A stretch of 26,893 bases of DNA from Sphaeroforma arctica JP610 (Eukaryota > Opisthokonta > Ichthyosporea > Ichthyophonida), in NCBI RefSeq assembly GCF_001186125.1, contig NW_014040036.1, positions 36,820 to 63,712 on the forward strand. Reading direction: 5' to 3'. The notes beneath the pieces are model-generated. The model was not told where the DNA came from. It made no database searches and was given only the letters and a program-made list of their open reading frames with translations. Positions within the stretch are counted from its first letter, which is position 1. Each line of letters begins with the position of its first letter. Both the position numbers and the translations under genes were made by a program. Positions 1 to 15,330 of the stretch are shown here, one piece after another.

Positions 1-3
1 GTG

Positions 4-45
<42 letters not shown>

Positions 46-185
46 CTATCTATCCATCTGTTTATGTATGTATGGAATATAAGTATCTATTTATCAGTTA
101 TCAGATATCTAATATTTTTTATTTATCAGTTATCAGATATCTAATATCTGATATCTATCCATCTGTCCGTTTTTTAATCTATCTA
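1..185. repeat. Simple-sequence tract: (GT)18 microsatellite and short duplications
   Basis: Positions 6-41 are an uninterrupted (GT)18 run. Positions 43-90 are rich in ATCT and TGTA units. A 27-bp unit starting ATTTATCAGTTATC occurs perfectly at 89-115 and 121-147, a 32-bp period. The open frame across the GT run (VCVCVC) is a by-product of the repeat and is not a gene. Confidence 0.9.
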
Positions 186-525
186 CCTTAAACCCACTGG
201 ATTTGGGGGATTTGATTCAATCCATACACTAGAGAAATTACTGAGAACATTTAGTTTTATTTTGCAAATATATTTCTGAGCACCCCCGTCAGTGTCACTA
301 CACACCTTCGGGGAGTTTGATGAAGTCAGTCTACTATAAACTTTCACTGATGATAGCATGACATTAAATACTTGTGTTTCCACACACAAGTCGTGCCAAA
401 AATCAACACCTATGGAGACTTTGACCAAATTAATCTACTAAAAATACTCAATGTTAGTTTGTGATTCGAACTCACAACGGTCATTCTTACACGCGATTAC
501 GCTCATGCCAAGACCAAACAACTTT
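186..525 (-). mobile_element. Possible tRNA-derived SINE-like element (tentative)
   Basis: Read on the minus strand, 510-500 gives TGGCATGAGCG, close to a Pol III A box. Positions 471-463 give GTTCGAATC, a good B box. The B box sits in a perfect 6-bp stem, 7-base loop hairpin (459-477). The two boxes are 28 bases apart, as in tRNA-derived SINE heads. I could not fold a complete cloverleaf: the acceptor and anticodon stems do not pair, so it is not a working tRNA gene. Downstream on the same strand the sequence runs into the AT-rich simple repeats at 1-185, which would suit a SINE with a simple-sequence tail. The body resembles no SINE that I can name. The ends are guesses. Confidence 0.3.
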
Positions 526-911
526 AGGGAACCAGGTTCTGTGTTGCGCCACGTGTTTGCACCATCACAGCCTACGCCCCAACTCACACGTCAAATTTCA
601 CTGTGAACTAATGAATATGTTTCTGACGCGTGCCCATAGGCATCTGCCTTGCACCCGTATGTGTATTGTAGACTTGCTTGTGGTGCGTGCTTGTGGTTGT
701 ACGGTGATCTTCTAGTACTCGGCAGCTGGGTGCGACAAAGCTATGCCCCGGGTTTATCCAATGATGTGTAGGCGGGATCTTAACAATATGAACAGCGGAG
801 TCACTGTACAGACTTGTGGCTCTGACTGTATATAGAAACTAGGACTGCACAATGCCTTCCCTGTCTCAACAGGCCATTTAATTAGTGTGTGGTCACTTCG
901 GCCAACTGCAG
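526..911. other. Non-coding upstream stretch; 5' end of the thymidylate synthase gene unresolved
   Basis: I see no convincing coding exon here. In the frame of the first recognised thymidylate synthase exon there is a stop at 879-881 and no ATG between it and 912. The end of the stretch, CAACTGCAG at 903-911, is a good splice acceptor. The simplest reading is that 882-911 is the tail of an intron and an upstream exon lies in or left of this stretch. Confidence 0.5.
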
Positions 912-6635
<5,724 letters not shown>

Positions 6636-6910
6636 GCTGCACAGTCCGACGAGCAGTTTAAAGACCCAGACAAACAAAATATTTAAACAATAGGAAATTT
6701 AAGCCGATTTTCCGAAATGAGATTAAAGCGCAATTCTACTAATTGTGCAAAAGAAATTAAGGACGAATTTTACGGCATAATTCAATAATAGCAGTATTTA
6801 AATGAAAATCGATATGCACAAGGGGTGTGGAGAGATGGGTGCTCGCTGTTTTTTGTCTGTCAAGCTTAATAGTACATCAAAATGGAAACTGACAAGACAT
6901 TGTTGCTTTG
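6636..6910. other. 3' flank of thymidylate synthase; no feature seen
   Basis: Follows the stop codon TAG at 6633-6635. It is AT-rich and presumably holds the 3' UTR and cleavage site. There is no canonical AATAAA; AAAATATTTAAAC at about 6676 is the nearest A-rich candidate. Confidence 0.5.
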
Positions 6911-7260
6911 ACACCAATTGGAATACGCACAAAAACCATAATTTGTCTGTCGTGCTCTAACACCAATTGGAATACGCACAAAAACCATAATTTGTCTGTC
7001 GTGCTCTAACACCAATTGGAATACGCACAAAAACCATAATTTGTCTGTCGTGCTCTAACACCAATAGGAACTGATAGATCAGTTTTACACTAATTAGAAT
7101 ACTCACAAGACCTATTCTAATACTCGCAAAAACCAAAATATGAGAAAATAGAGTTTTTGTACCGATTGTGATACAAGCATCAAAATATGAGAAAATTGGT
7201 TTTATACTCTGATACTCGAAAAAAATTGAATATGATCTACACCAATTATAATACAAGGAT
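6911..7260. repeat. 49-bp tandem repeat, three perfect units then degenerate copies
   Basis: Perfect units at 6911-6959, 6960-7008 and 7009-7057 begin ACACCAATTGGAATACGCAC and end GTCGTGCTCTA. From 7058 the unit decays, but ACACCAATTRGAATAC-like and AAAAACC-like cores recur up to about 7250. The array ends where the minus-strand retroelement coding remnant begins. Open frames here (repeats of NWCRSYS-like residues) reflect the tandem structure only. Confidence 0.9.
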
Positions 7261-8010
7261 CAACCCTGTTCAGTATCAACCAACTGGTCCTGTTGTAATG
7301 GTATAAGCTGAATTCCCGACCACTCACTTGGCTCCATCACAGGTTCAATCTCCACTTCAGGTATAATGTATATGTCATCATTATCCAGGTCAGTCTCACG
7401 TCTGGATTGACATTGTAGCCAACTGTCCTCCCTACTGGGAATTGCTTCATCTAAAGCTGGTGTTTCTTCACGTAACGACTCACTCATAAACAGTGGTCTA
7501 TCCCACGCCTCATCTAAAGTACCATGGGTGGACTCATCTGTTGACTCGTCTGGGTCTTGTGAAGGCATGCACGGTGGGGCCCCACACTAGCCGTCGTATC
7601 ACTGAGCGTATTGCCCGGCTTCTTGACGCTATCTAACACGATATCTGTGAGCGTCGCAAAATCTTCTGTTACTTCAGTAAAGGGTTCTTGATCACCACAA
7701 GTATGTGCAACTCTATTTTGTATGTGTATCAGTAAAACTCAACAGTAGCAATACTAACAGTACAATCTGAACTTACACAGGGATATGTACCTACCTGTGA
7801 CTGACTCGCATCATCTACTTCCTATTCTTCCAGTACTGGTTCCCGCGCAGCCATCGTTCGTCTAAAACTCTCCCGAAGAGTTCCTCTTGATCGTACTTCC
7901 CTCGTTTCTCGTAGATAAATTCTTAACGCATCACCACACTCTGTGTCATTGACTACTTCTGAAGCTGCCCGTGATTGAGCTCGGGTAACAACAGCCATAC
8001 ATGGTACCAC
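7260..8010 (-). pseudogene. Linker between MT-like domain and missing integrase
   Basis: Contains MAVVTRAQSRAAS (about 8000-7955), matching the VTRSQ-type linker seen in many Ty3 polyproteins. An acidic, S/D/E-rich stretch (7568-7320) follows, and then IQLIPLQQDQLVD (about 7313-7270), similar to the helix just before the integrase zinc-binding domain. The element homology stops here, against the 49-bp-derived repeats. Confidence 0.45.
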
Positions 8011-8031
8011 AGGGCCAGGGAGGCTTCTAAT

Positions 8032-8480
8032 TCAATATGGACGCCCAGCAAAGTGAATTCTGCGCCAGAAAGGAAGCGGCATACACTGTATCGGTTCAAT
8101 ACAATCACTTCGTAGAAGACCAATTAATGTACACCAGGTTGGGGCTCGTAGCGGATGTTCATTGTAACCAATACATGTACCCCTAATAGGAGGAACAATT
8201 ATTGGTATATCTACAGGCATACTGTAATACTTGGAGAGCCACGTAGCACCAGTCCATACAGGAACCACAACAATGGCTTTTGCATCCGCAAGTGAACTAG
8301 GACAGTTGAGAAACTTCATAATGAGATCCCACGGAGAACACACCCGACAGAATACATGTTCGAAGAGTGTGAAAAGGCATCTCCACCCCAGATTCCACCA
8401 CCTGGTTCGTCAGAAGCCTAGTACAACATCTGCTTGTTCTTACTATTCGCAGATAAATCCATCTGCACCCCTGATCACTT
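8032..8480 (-). pseudogene. MT-like (DIRS-style) domain remnant of the minus-strand element
   Basis: Element-order motifs: DLSANSKNKQ (8460-8430), then a GGGIWGGDAF-type stretch, then ADAKAIVVVPVWTGATWL and PIIVPPIRGTC (8343-8032 reading leftward). This follows RNase H and resembles the region in DIRS-order elements that starts D-L-F-A-x-x-x-N, continues with D-A-F, and ends with G-A-x-x-V-V-V-P-x-W. The same PIIVP box recurs at 19530-19575 in the plus-strand element. Known: DIRS elements carry an MT-like domain after RNase H. Inferred: this is a relative of it in a Ty3-like element. Confidence 0.5.
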
Positions 8481-9189
8481 TTTTATAGTACGTGTAAACA
8501 TTTAGAATTCAATCGCTGAGTAAGTTTGATCTGATTAACCCTATACTATAACCATAAACACCACCTTAAGAATAACAACTTCAATGGCGTCAGTTCCAAG
8601 TCTAGAACATGATAATTGTCCATAAAATTAGGCAGCTTCGACGAGTAGAACTCCACAGAAAATCCGTAATTCGTGTCATATAGAGCCAGCCCATTTCATT
8701 TATTCCATACCGCTGGGGCCATAATCAAGTGTACATGCATGAGCTCTAAGGACAGCTCCTTACTTTTCTTAGTTCGAATAGTCTGAGTTTTCCATGTCAA
8801 AAGCGGCTCAGTATGCGGAACGTTATGCTGTTCTAGATACTGGATAAGTCTATCCTTAGCATTACTACACTCTTTCTGGGCATGTCGGAATGCTTCAGAG
8901 AGTGCCTGCTTTATAAGCTGCTGCCGATCCATTTCCTCTTGCCATCACTCTTAGTCTCCTCCATATGAAGCACTTCCTTAGGTGCTCTTCTAACCATTAA
9001 TGTAGCTCTTCATGTTGTTCCCAAGAATAAAGTCATATATCACTAGTTAATAGCCACATGCATCTATTTTTAAGCTACTTGACATTTTTAAGTTCTTGTC
9101 GAAGTGAACACCCTCCCTAGTCTGGTTGGTTAATGGCACCAATGATTGGCTCAAGCATGATATACTGCATGACCACTATGCCAGCTTGC

Positions 9190-10080
9190 AAACGAACGTT
9201 AACAGTTCGTCTTTGTTCGCCGGTAGGCCTATGCTCGCAATATCTTGCATGCGTTCGTCATCTATTGTGACGAAGCCATCATACCACAACCGACTATAAA
9301 AATTCTTTCAGCACATGCATAGGATATGCAATCTGCGTCTTAGCTGCATTAAAATTCGTCTCGGAACATTCAGCTGAATTCACCAGTTGCCAAATTGCAC
9401 GCCAATGGGCCTTATCCACAGCAATCTCAACATCCGTCATATCCTCAAAGTCTGTCAACGCAGGGAACCCGGTTATATAGACTTCTCATGATGTTCATGC
9501 AGTTGTTTTTTTACTAGGAGCATCAGCTGCTTATTTTCATTTACATTTGTCGTACACGTAACGCCATCGTGAACAAAGAAGATAAAGCCTTCCACATCAC
9601 AGTAGTTGTACCTCATTTCATTGCCTATATTGTGCAGGTACTACCGCTAGACCAACGCCGACACCAATACGTTCATACACCTGGCCATCTCTACCAAGGA
9701 AACGAGCATTGTGGCGGTCTTCTTCCGCTATAGTACATTGGGTTAAGCCATTCGCATCATCTGTGATAGTCGAACGCCATGCTATACAGATTGGACGTCG
9801 CAAATATTCTTAACTCGGCATATTAGCCATATCACAAATGCTCCACTGATCAAGACCAATGTATGCTTGACACATGCGGTAATCCTCGACATTCTTCTTA
9901 GGTGCAGTTTTCACCTTCTCAGCCAGTGTAAATGGTGCAAACCAACCTCCTTCGTCTTTACATTTCCTGACGACCCCATGTTTAATCTCAGCCTCGCATT
10001 TCCGTTGTTCAATACCAATCTTTACAGAATTTTTAGTCTTACAGCACTTCGCGCTGGAATAGCATCTGGTCGAGTTGGAG
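9190..10080 (-). pseudogene. Reverse transcriptase remnant, Ty3-like (minus strand)
   Basis: Recognisable RT motifs in order: GWFAPFTLAEKV followed by YRMCQAYIGLDQ (finger/palm, compare the Ty3 pattern W-S-P plus RMCVDYR-LN); RFLGRDGQVYERIGVGVGL (compare the segment ending MPFGL); FFVHDGVT at the catalytic box position (compare YIDDI); and GFVTIDDERMQDIASIGLP, which matches the Ty3 thumb pattern of G-x-I-x-x-x-K/R-x-x-A-I. Too decayed for an active enzyme. Confidence 0.65.
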
Positions 10081-10789
10081 TCCTGAAGCCACGTCCTCTC
10101 GAAGACGTAGGTTTTGTCTTATCATATGCGCAGCGATTCCACAGTGCTTTCATAATGTCCAATTCATCCTATGGTACATGAATACTTACCGCTATATGAT
10201 CTTAGGTAAGTGATGTCATAAAAGTAAACCAGTATATCTTCTTCTTTGAATGGAAGTATTTCCATGTTGTATATAGTCTCAGGTACCTTATATATCGAAA
10301 AGACCACTGTACTGGGGACCTTTGCTGTCAGACGAAAAGCTGATGGGTCACTTGTCTGATCCCACATTGGTTCTAATAGATTGTTACTCTGGGCGATAAT
10401 TCCCGGAATTGTACCTATTCACATTAGCACTTTCCACACCTTATTTGCTGTTAAACTGATAAGCTTCCTGTGTTTCAATATTATTTTTTAGCAATTATAA
10501 ATGAAACTTCCACCGTAAACTGTGGCGAAACTCTCACTGTACCATCATAAGCTCGTAGCCTTTCCCTAGGAATCTCTATCTGTTCAAGAGACTTTTTGAA
10601 ACACGGACTGATATAGTATATATGGCATAGAACCTGAATCACAGTAAAGCAAAATATCAGGCTCGCCTATATGCACACGTTCTGCAGGTCCTTCTATAGA
10701 TAGTCGCTTATCATGGTGTGTACCACCAGTGCCAGACGCTGCTGCTACCGAAGCATTTTTGATAGCTTGTGGGCAATCGGCACAGGAAT

Positions 10790-11490
10790 TGCTACCTCCT
10801 TAATGTATGTGCAACACCACTTCTACCAGGTGAACGAAAGGCCCTTTTTTTACCCAGAGAATGAGAACGATCGTCACGCTGTGGTGTGCGACCTCTCTTC
10901 TCACCACGGTCACCATCACAATCCTTATTCCCCAAAAAACGAGGCACGACCGAATGCACTGATCGTTCACGGCGACTACGATCTTTATCTCGTTCCCTTC
11001 CACGATCAGCATATGTTTGACTTTTTATACTTACGATCTCTGCCCTCACAACGCAAAGAAATGATAAAGGCCAGAGATGCATATGCACCAATGGTTGCAC
11101 ATATCATAACCAACAAAGAATTTGTCTCTGAATACCGGAAAGTTATCCAACTTTTATTGCTCTCTAGTATGCCTGGTATCATCGTTCGCTTTCTAAGATG
11201 CTGCCCTCAGCGCATCCCCGCGCTTCTTGGCTAGCTCACTGAAGCTCCCATCGCTTGATTCATATATTCCTTGGTACGTCGAAAAACGCTGTTTATCTGT
11301 AGAAGGGGTCCTTCCAACCGCATTGGACGATGGGAGTCTTGAAGATACACCATTTTCTGGCTTCTTTGGTCCAGGCGTCGGTGTCTTAATGTATGCGGAC
11401 TCATGTGTGGATAAGGCTGATACACCTGTTTGGACAAAATCAGCACTGTCAATATTCTGCTCAGATACAACTACAGTTCGGTACACAGAG
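10790..11490 (-). pseudogene. Gag-like remnant of the minus-strand Ty3-like element
   Basis: Two open stretches. One (11486-11193) is S/T/P-rich with TPTPGPKKPENG. The other (11100-10792) is strongly basic with RGRERDKDRSRRERS-type arginine/aspartate/serine runs, as in nucleic-acid-binding tails of gag proteins. No CCHC knuckle was found. Assignment to gag is from position before the protease and from composition only. A plus-strand open frame at 10713-11234 lies antisense to this and has no recognisable domain. Confidence 0.4.
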
Positions 11491-11817
11491 CAGGATGGTC
11501 AAATGACAGGTGTCATGAGGTGTCAAATAAGTTCACTGAAGTAGGTCATGCATTTATGACTTACGTGTGACTACATATGCATAGGAGATGTACATATAAA
11601 ACCCTCCGTAGAGGTGTAAATAAAGTCACTCTCCGCTCAGTGTATTATGGTTTTATATGTTTAAGCAGGTTATGGGCCTATTACCATATAAATAACCTAA
11701 CAAATACAGAACGCGAGTATAGTCAACATATCCCATTCGACGTATACAGAGACCATCGACGACATTCTTGATCGCAAGGTACCAAAATCACGCGTATATA
11801 TACAATAACATACCGTC
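11491..11817 (+). other. Non-coding leader before the copia-like ORFs, possible 5' LTR remnant
   Basis: Contains TATAAAA near 11595 and AATAAA near 11617, a spacing of features that an LTR could show, and ends in AT-rich sequence just before the ATG at 11818. There is no second copy in the window to prove an LTR, since the 3' end of the copia-like element is absent, and I could not identify a primer binding site. Confidence 0.3.
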
Positions 11818-12366
11818 ATGGGTATTGTAGAAATCTTTACCATCCCCGACTCCTACTCTTCTCTTGAAGAAACACACGAGTTTGCTGTCAGAAATTGGCC
11901 GGGTTGTCCTCGATACGCGACTCTTAACCAAGCCAATAAATCACTACACAGCATTCATAACCTATGTCAGGAGTTCGGGTACAACCCAATCGGTATATCA
12001 GTATCAACTGGTCGTCTCCTAGCACACCTATCCTGCTCAAGAGCGACAATCGCCCTTATTCGAGCTCGTGCAGACGCCAACGAAGACGAGGCCAGAGAGT
12101 TAATAGACGAAGAGTACGCGCTCAATCAAAAACGTGATGCACGTGTCCAGACAAAACGCAAACTCGACGTACTCAACGTGCGCTACTCTAGTACAAAGGA
12201 GAAACTCGCAAGATGCGAAGCTGAACTCAACAATACACGGGCTCAACTCCACGAAGCAGAGATATATATAGGCACATACAAGAAACCAAATCTCCGTGCT
12301 GCTGAACTCCAAGGCGAAGTGCATGGCTTACGTGCGGCGCTCAGTGAGGCCCAACGACCACAATAA
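11818..12366 (+). CDS. Uninterrupted 182-codon ORF with coiled coil, ahead of copia gag
   Basis: ATG at 11818, stop at 12364-12366, ten bases before the ATG (12377) of the gag reading frame. Residues about 1-75 are mixed and moderately hydrophobic (GIVEIFTIPDSYSS). From about residue 80 to the end the chain is a long charged heptad-like helix (REL-DEEYALNQKRD, then RKLDVLNVRY, KEKLARCEAELNNTRAQL, AALSEAQ). I recognise no enzyme or metal-binding motif. Ordinary copia elements begin with gag, so this is extra: an accessory ORF of the element, an N-terminal gag extension, or a host-derived piece. It looks intact, unlike the parts downstream. It belongs with the element by spacing only. Confidence 0.55.
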   Translation: MGIVEIFTIPDSYSSLEETHEFAVRNWPGCPRYATLNQANKSLHSIHNLCQEFGYNPIGISVSTGRLLAHLSCSRATIALIRARADANEDEARELIDEEYALNQKRDARVQTKRKLDVLNVRYSSTKEKLARCEAELNNTRAQLHEAEIYIGTYKKPNLRAAELQGEVHGLRAALSEAQRPQ

Positions 12367-12376
12367 CAATCTCAAC

Positions 12377-13346
12377 ATGGACAACAGAGCCAACAGAGCT
12401 AACAGAGCTCCCAAATCTATTGCTGAGCGTTATGGAATCACTCCCATAGAGCTTGCACTCGATATTCGGGATACACCAAAATACAAAGATGATTACAATG
12501 GTGAGATACTCTAGGGTTGGCAAAACTTCGGCAACTGGATCACTGGGTTACGATGGAGTTAGAACACTTTGGTGTACTCCATCGCTGTCTTCCAATGTGC
12601 AACGAACGCAACGCAGAAGGGGGACCAGACCCAGCAGCAGACTCGAAAAGTCGCCGTATACTCGTACATTCTATCAGCGAACCCCTGCTCAACTCGGTGT
12701 ACAAAAATTACACGATAAAAGCACCACACGTCTTCGTTGATTACATTTGTGTCACCGCCAATACTGGCAGTCATGGAAAATTCTGTGGCGCACAGCAGAA
12801 CCTCACCAGCTTTAAGTCAACGGGCTCGTCTGATACATCGCTACAAGCTTTGGAGGTGATTTGCCAACACTTGGTCGATGTCGGTGAGAACATCCCAGAC
12901 AGGTATCTGAAATGTGCCTTACTCTATATTCTCGACAACAACTACAAATCACTCCGTGCGGACATATTCAATCACAATCTGGATGTCCTCACGATCGGCG
13001 AGGTCTATAAAAAGGTGCTCAAGTTTGCAGGTAAAACCCAACTCGATTCTTCGACGCCAGCATCTGGTCTAATGGTTATCAAACCCCCTGCTGAACGCAT
13101 GTCAAATCCACAAACAAGGATGCCAGTAATGGTCACCAGAATACTTCCACTCAACGACGCAAACGTCCCAACTGTCCTCTCTGTGGCAAGGCAGAACACA
13201 GCATCTTCGGGTGCCCTGATTCAACCTGCCGTCGTTGCGGTTCAACTGACCATAAGGGAAATGAATATCCTATCGACCGTTCTACACTATCATGCTCCAA
13301 ATGCGACAAAGGGGGCCACAATGATACAGCATGCGTGTCTAAGTGA
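12377..13346 (+). pseudogene. Copia-like gag with CCHC zinc knuckles
   Basis: The start has YGITPIELALDIRDTP and a K-L-N-G-like segment followed by a W-rich stretch (about 12440-12560), as in UBN2-type copia gag. A helical middle contains LEVICQHLVDVGENIPDR and YILDNNYKSLRADIF (about 12850-12990). The end (13173-13346) carries Cys/His knuckles: CPLCGKAEHSIFGC and CSKCDKGGHNDTAC are both C-x2-C-x4-H-x4-C, with a related Cys/His segment between them. Gag assembles the virus-like particle and binds the RNA. Not intact. Confidence 0.7.
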
Positions 13347-13388
13347 AGCCACGGGGTTCCTCGAGGCGACATCAGCACCAGGTACGAT

Positions 13389-14081
13389 ATGAATACGAAT
13401 ACTCCCAAGGACACTGATAAGCATACTTTTAAGGACACATATAGTCCTACAGAACTCAACAGGCATAATCCCAAGGAACCATATATTTCCAACAAAGCGG
13501 ACACAGACACAGTCACAGAACGCTATCGCATACAAAGTGCAATATACCAAGATGGGCCCACAGCACCATTATACTTAGCCGAGTCTCTCACTGTTTCAGG
13601 CGATATGATTCATATAAATAACACTCCCAATGGTGTTACATATATCCAACACGGCAACTTCATAGTTGAATTTCCGGACAAGTCTCAAATTACGCTGCAC
13701 GAACGAGGCACGCTTCCGAGATTAGGCCAAGTACTTATCATGCCACAAGCAACCCAAAACAAAATACCTGTCCGATTAATGCAACGCAACGGTTTCGACG
13801 TCAACTTCCCCGCGCAAGCAAACGATACGTTACATACAGAGTGACACATCACAGATCCAACAGGCCGGAAGCATACCATCCCAGACGTGAGCGGACAATA
13901 CAAGATTTCTGCCTGTCCAGCCCGCACCCTAGTCGAATGGCAAGACATTCTCGGTCACACCCACCCACGCAAAACAAGGCCAACCCTTACGCAAAACAGC
14001 ATCGATATTTATGTAGCTAAAAGTGAGAACATAACCCTGATTTCTTTCAAAAACACGTCGTCGAACCATTCGGCGCAGTAG
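13389..14081 (+). pseudogene. Copia-like protease and GAG-pre-integrase region
   Basis: An open stretch (13389-13844) contains LTVSGDMIHINNTPNG and LGQVLIMPQAT, which match the C-terminal part of a copia protease region (compare the L-x-x-V-L-Y/L-V-P pattern). The catalytic Asp segment is not clearly visible. Then WQDILGHTHPRK (about 13935-13975) matches the W-H-x-R-x-L-G-H-P box of the GAG-pre-integrase domain. Confidence 0.6.
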
Positions 14082-14439
14082 ATATTGATTTATTTGCCTG
14101 TGCAAACAATGCATAAGTTGCTAACTATTGCGGTTTAGAGGAGGGTGCACCACTTCACGATGCCTATGCATAGTCCTAGAACCTAGTGAAAGTCCATCTA
14201 TATGGGAACATACCGTTCACCAAAAAGCATTGGTTTGCCACACTCAACAAACTGGAAGCAGAAACCGGCATAGTTACTGTCGTATTTCCCTTAGCTCCCA
14301 AGAACAAGTGCTACCAATGAACACTGAAATAGCTACACTCGCATGTGGAAGTTGTACACACGACACCTACTATATTTTTTCGTATTGGCTCTGAAGTGGT
14401 TGGTCAACCGAGTGGAGATACATATGTGTTGCCCGTTTA

Positions 14440-15330
14440 GGTAATGCCAAACACGCCGTACCTACGACAGCTAATCTGCTCACGGCCCAAGATGACGTCC
14501 TCGCACACCCTACTGATGAGTGCTTTTGCTCTAACTGTGTATCCTGCAAGATGCGTCGTCGGCCCATTTCAAACAGACTCAAGGATCCTGAGACTCGGCC
14601 ACCACCGGGTACTGTGTTTCATGTTGACCTCGAAACTGGCTTGACACCCTCAGCAACAGGCTGCACTTCTAACATCAAATACGTTGATGTCAACAGTATA
14701 ATGCTCTTTCTTACCCACTCAAATCCAAGGATGAAGCCGCTAATATACTCAACATGTTTTATGCCAGGCTCGGAAACGAAAAACTCGCAAAGCTTGAGGA
14801 GTTGAAGTACGATAGAGGAGGAGTTCGTCTTTAAAGAATTCAAGGCAATCAATACTGTGGAAAACGTCAAAGTCCTATACACACCTACTGACTCGCCAGC
14901 ACTTATGGTTCGGTGGAGCGTATGAATGGGATAATCGCGTACTTAATGCGTGGCTTTCTAGACCATTCCGGTCAGCCTGAAGAGATGTGGCCAGAGGCAA
15001 TACGCCATGCAACACTATTACACAAAATATCAGTCGGAACGATCGGAATCCTGATAGTAAAATTGCTTGGGAGATCTTCTACGGCGAAAAACTCGTCAAA
15101 CGACCCAAACACATGCACGTATATGGCTGCCAAGTGGCCTTCATCAACCAGGACCCCGAGAACAAACTCGACGACAGAGCCACACTTGGGGTGTATTTGG
15201 GTCACGACACTGACTCCAAGTATTTTGATGAGAGTATGATTCCCAGCGCCAAGTCGGGCCGTTTGTGCCACTCTAGAGATGTCAAGTTAAGCGAACGCGT
15301 CTTTCCATTTGGTCCAAAGTTGGGATAACA
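14440..15330 (+). pseudogene. Copia-like integrase remnant
   Basis: CSNCVSCKMRRRP (about 14530-14565) is the CC half of the zinc-binding domain. HVDLETG (about 14620) is at the position of the first catalytic Asp. ERMNGIIAYLMRGF (about 14915-14957) matches the ER-N-G-T box around the catalytic Glu. RPKHMHVYGCQVAFI (about 15100-15145) and LGVYLGHDTDSKYF (about 15185-15230) match the copia C-terminal H-L-R-V-F-G-C and G-Y-L-G-Y motifs. Decayed; no intact enzyme. Confidence 0.7.

Larger units (their letters stand above)
7260..11490 (-). mobile_element. Decayed Ty3-like retroelement with DIRS-style MT-like domain (fossil, minus strand)
   Basis: In element order (right to left): a gag-like part rich in S/T/P and then in R/D/S (about 11490-10790); a retropepsin-like CDSGSMPYILYQ (about 10655-10600); a Ty3-type reverse transcriptase (about 10080-9480) and its thumb/connection region (about 9290-9190); an RNase H part with EFYSSKLPNFMDNYHVLDLE (about 8680-8560); an MT-like domain (8480-8032); and a linker with VVTRAQSR (about 8000) that ends near LIPLQQDQ at 7263, the kind of sequence that precedes a Ty3 integrase. 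No integrase core and no LTR pair were found. It is broken in many places and looks older than the other elements here. Family assignment rests on motif order, not on a database match. Confidence 0.7.

Noticed and set aside
6-191. Open frame starting MCVCVCVC
   Set aside because: Produced by the GT microsatellite; no coding character.
440-525. Functional tRNA gene on the minus strand
   Set aside because: B box and T-like hairpin are present, but acceptor and anticodon stems do not pair and no anticodon loop is defined.
851-875. Start exon of thymidylate synthase at ATGCCTTCCCTG
   Set aside because: No donor that keeps frame with the exon at 912, and the resulting intron would be only about 50 bp.
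460-911. DHFR exon upstream of thymidylate synthase
   Set aside because: No DHFR motif seen in any frame on the plus strand in this stretch; absence here does not exclude one left of the window.
6911-7057. CRISPR array
   Set aside because: Direct 49-bp tandem repeats without spacers, in a eukaryotic context.
10713-11234. 173-codon plus-strand open frame
   Set aside because: Antisense to the R/D/S-rich gag-like remnant; low-complexity on the other strand explains the lack of stops.
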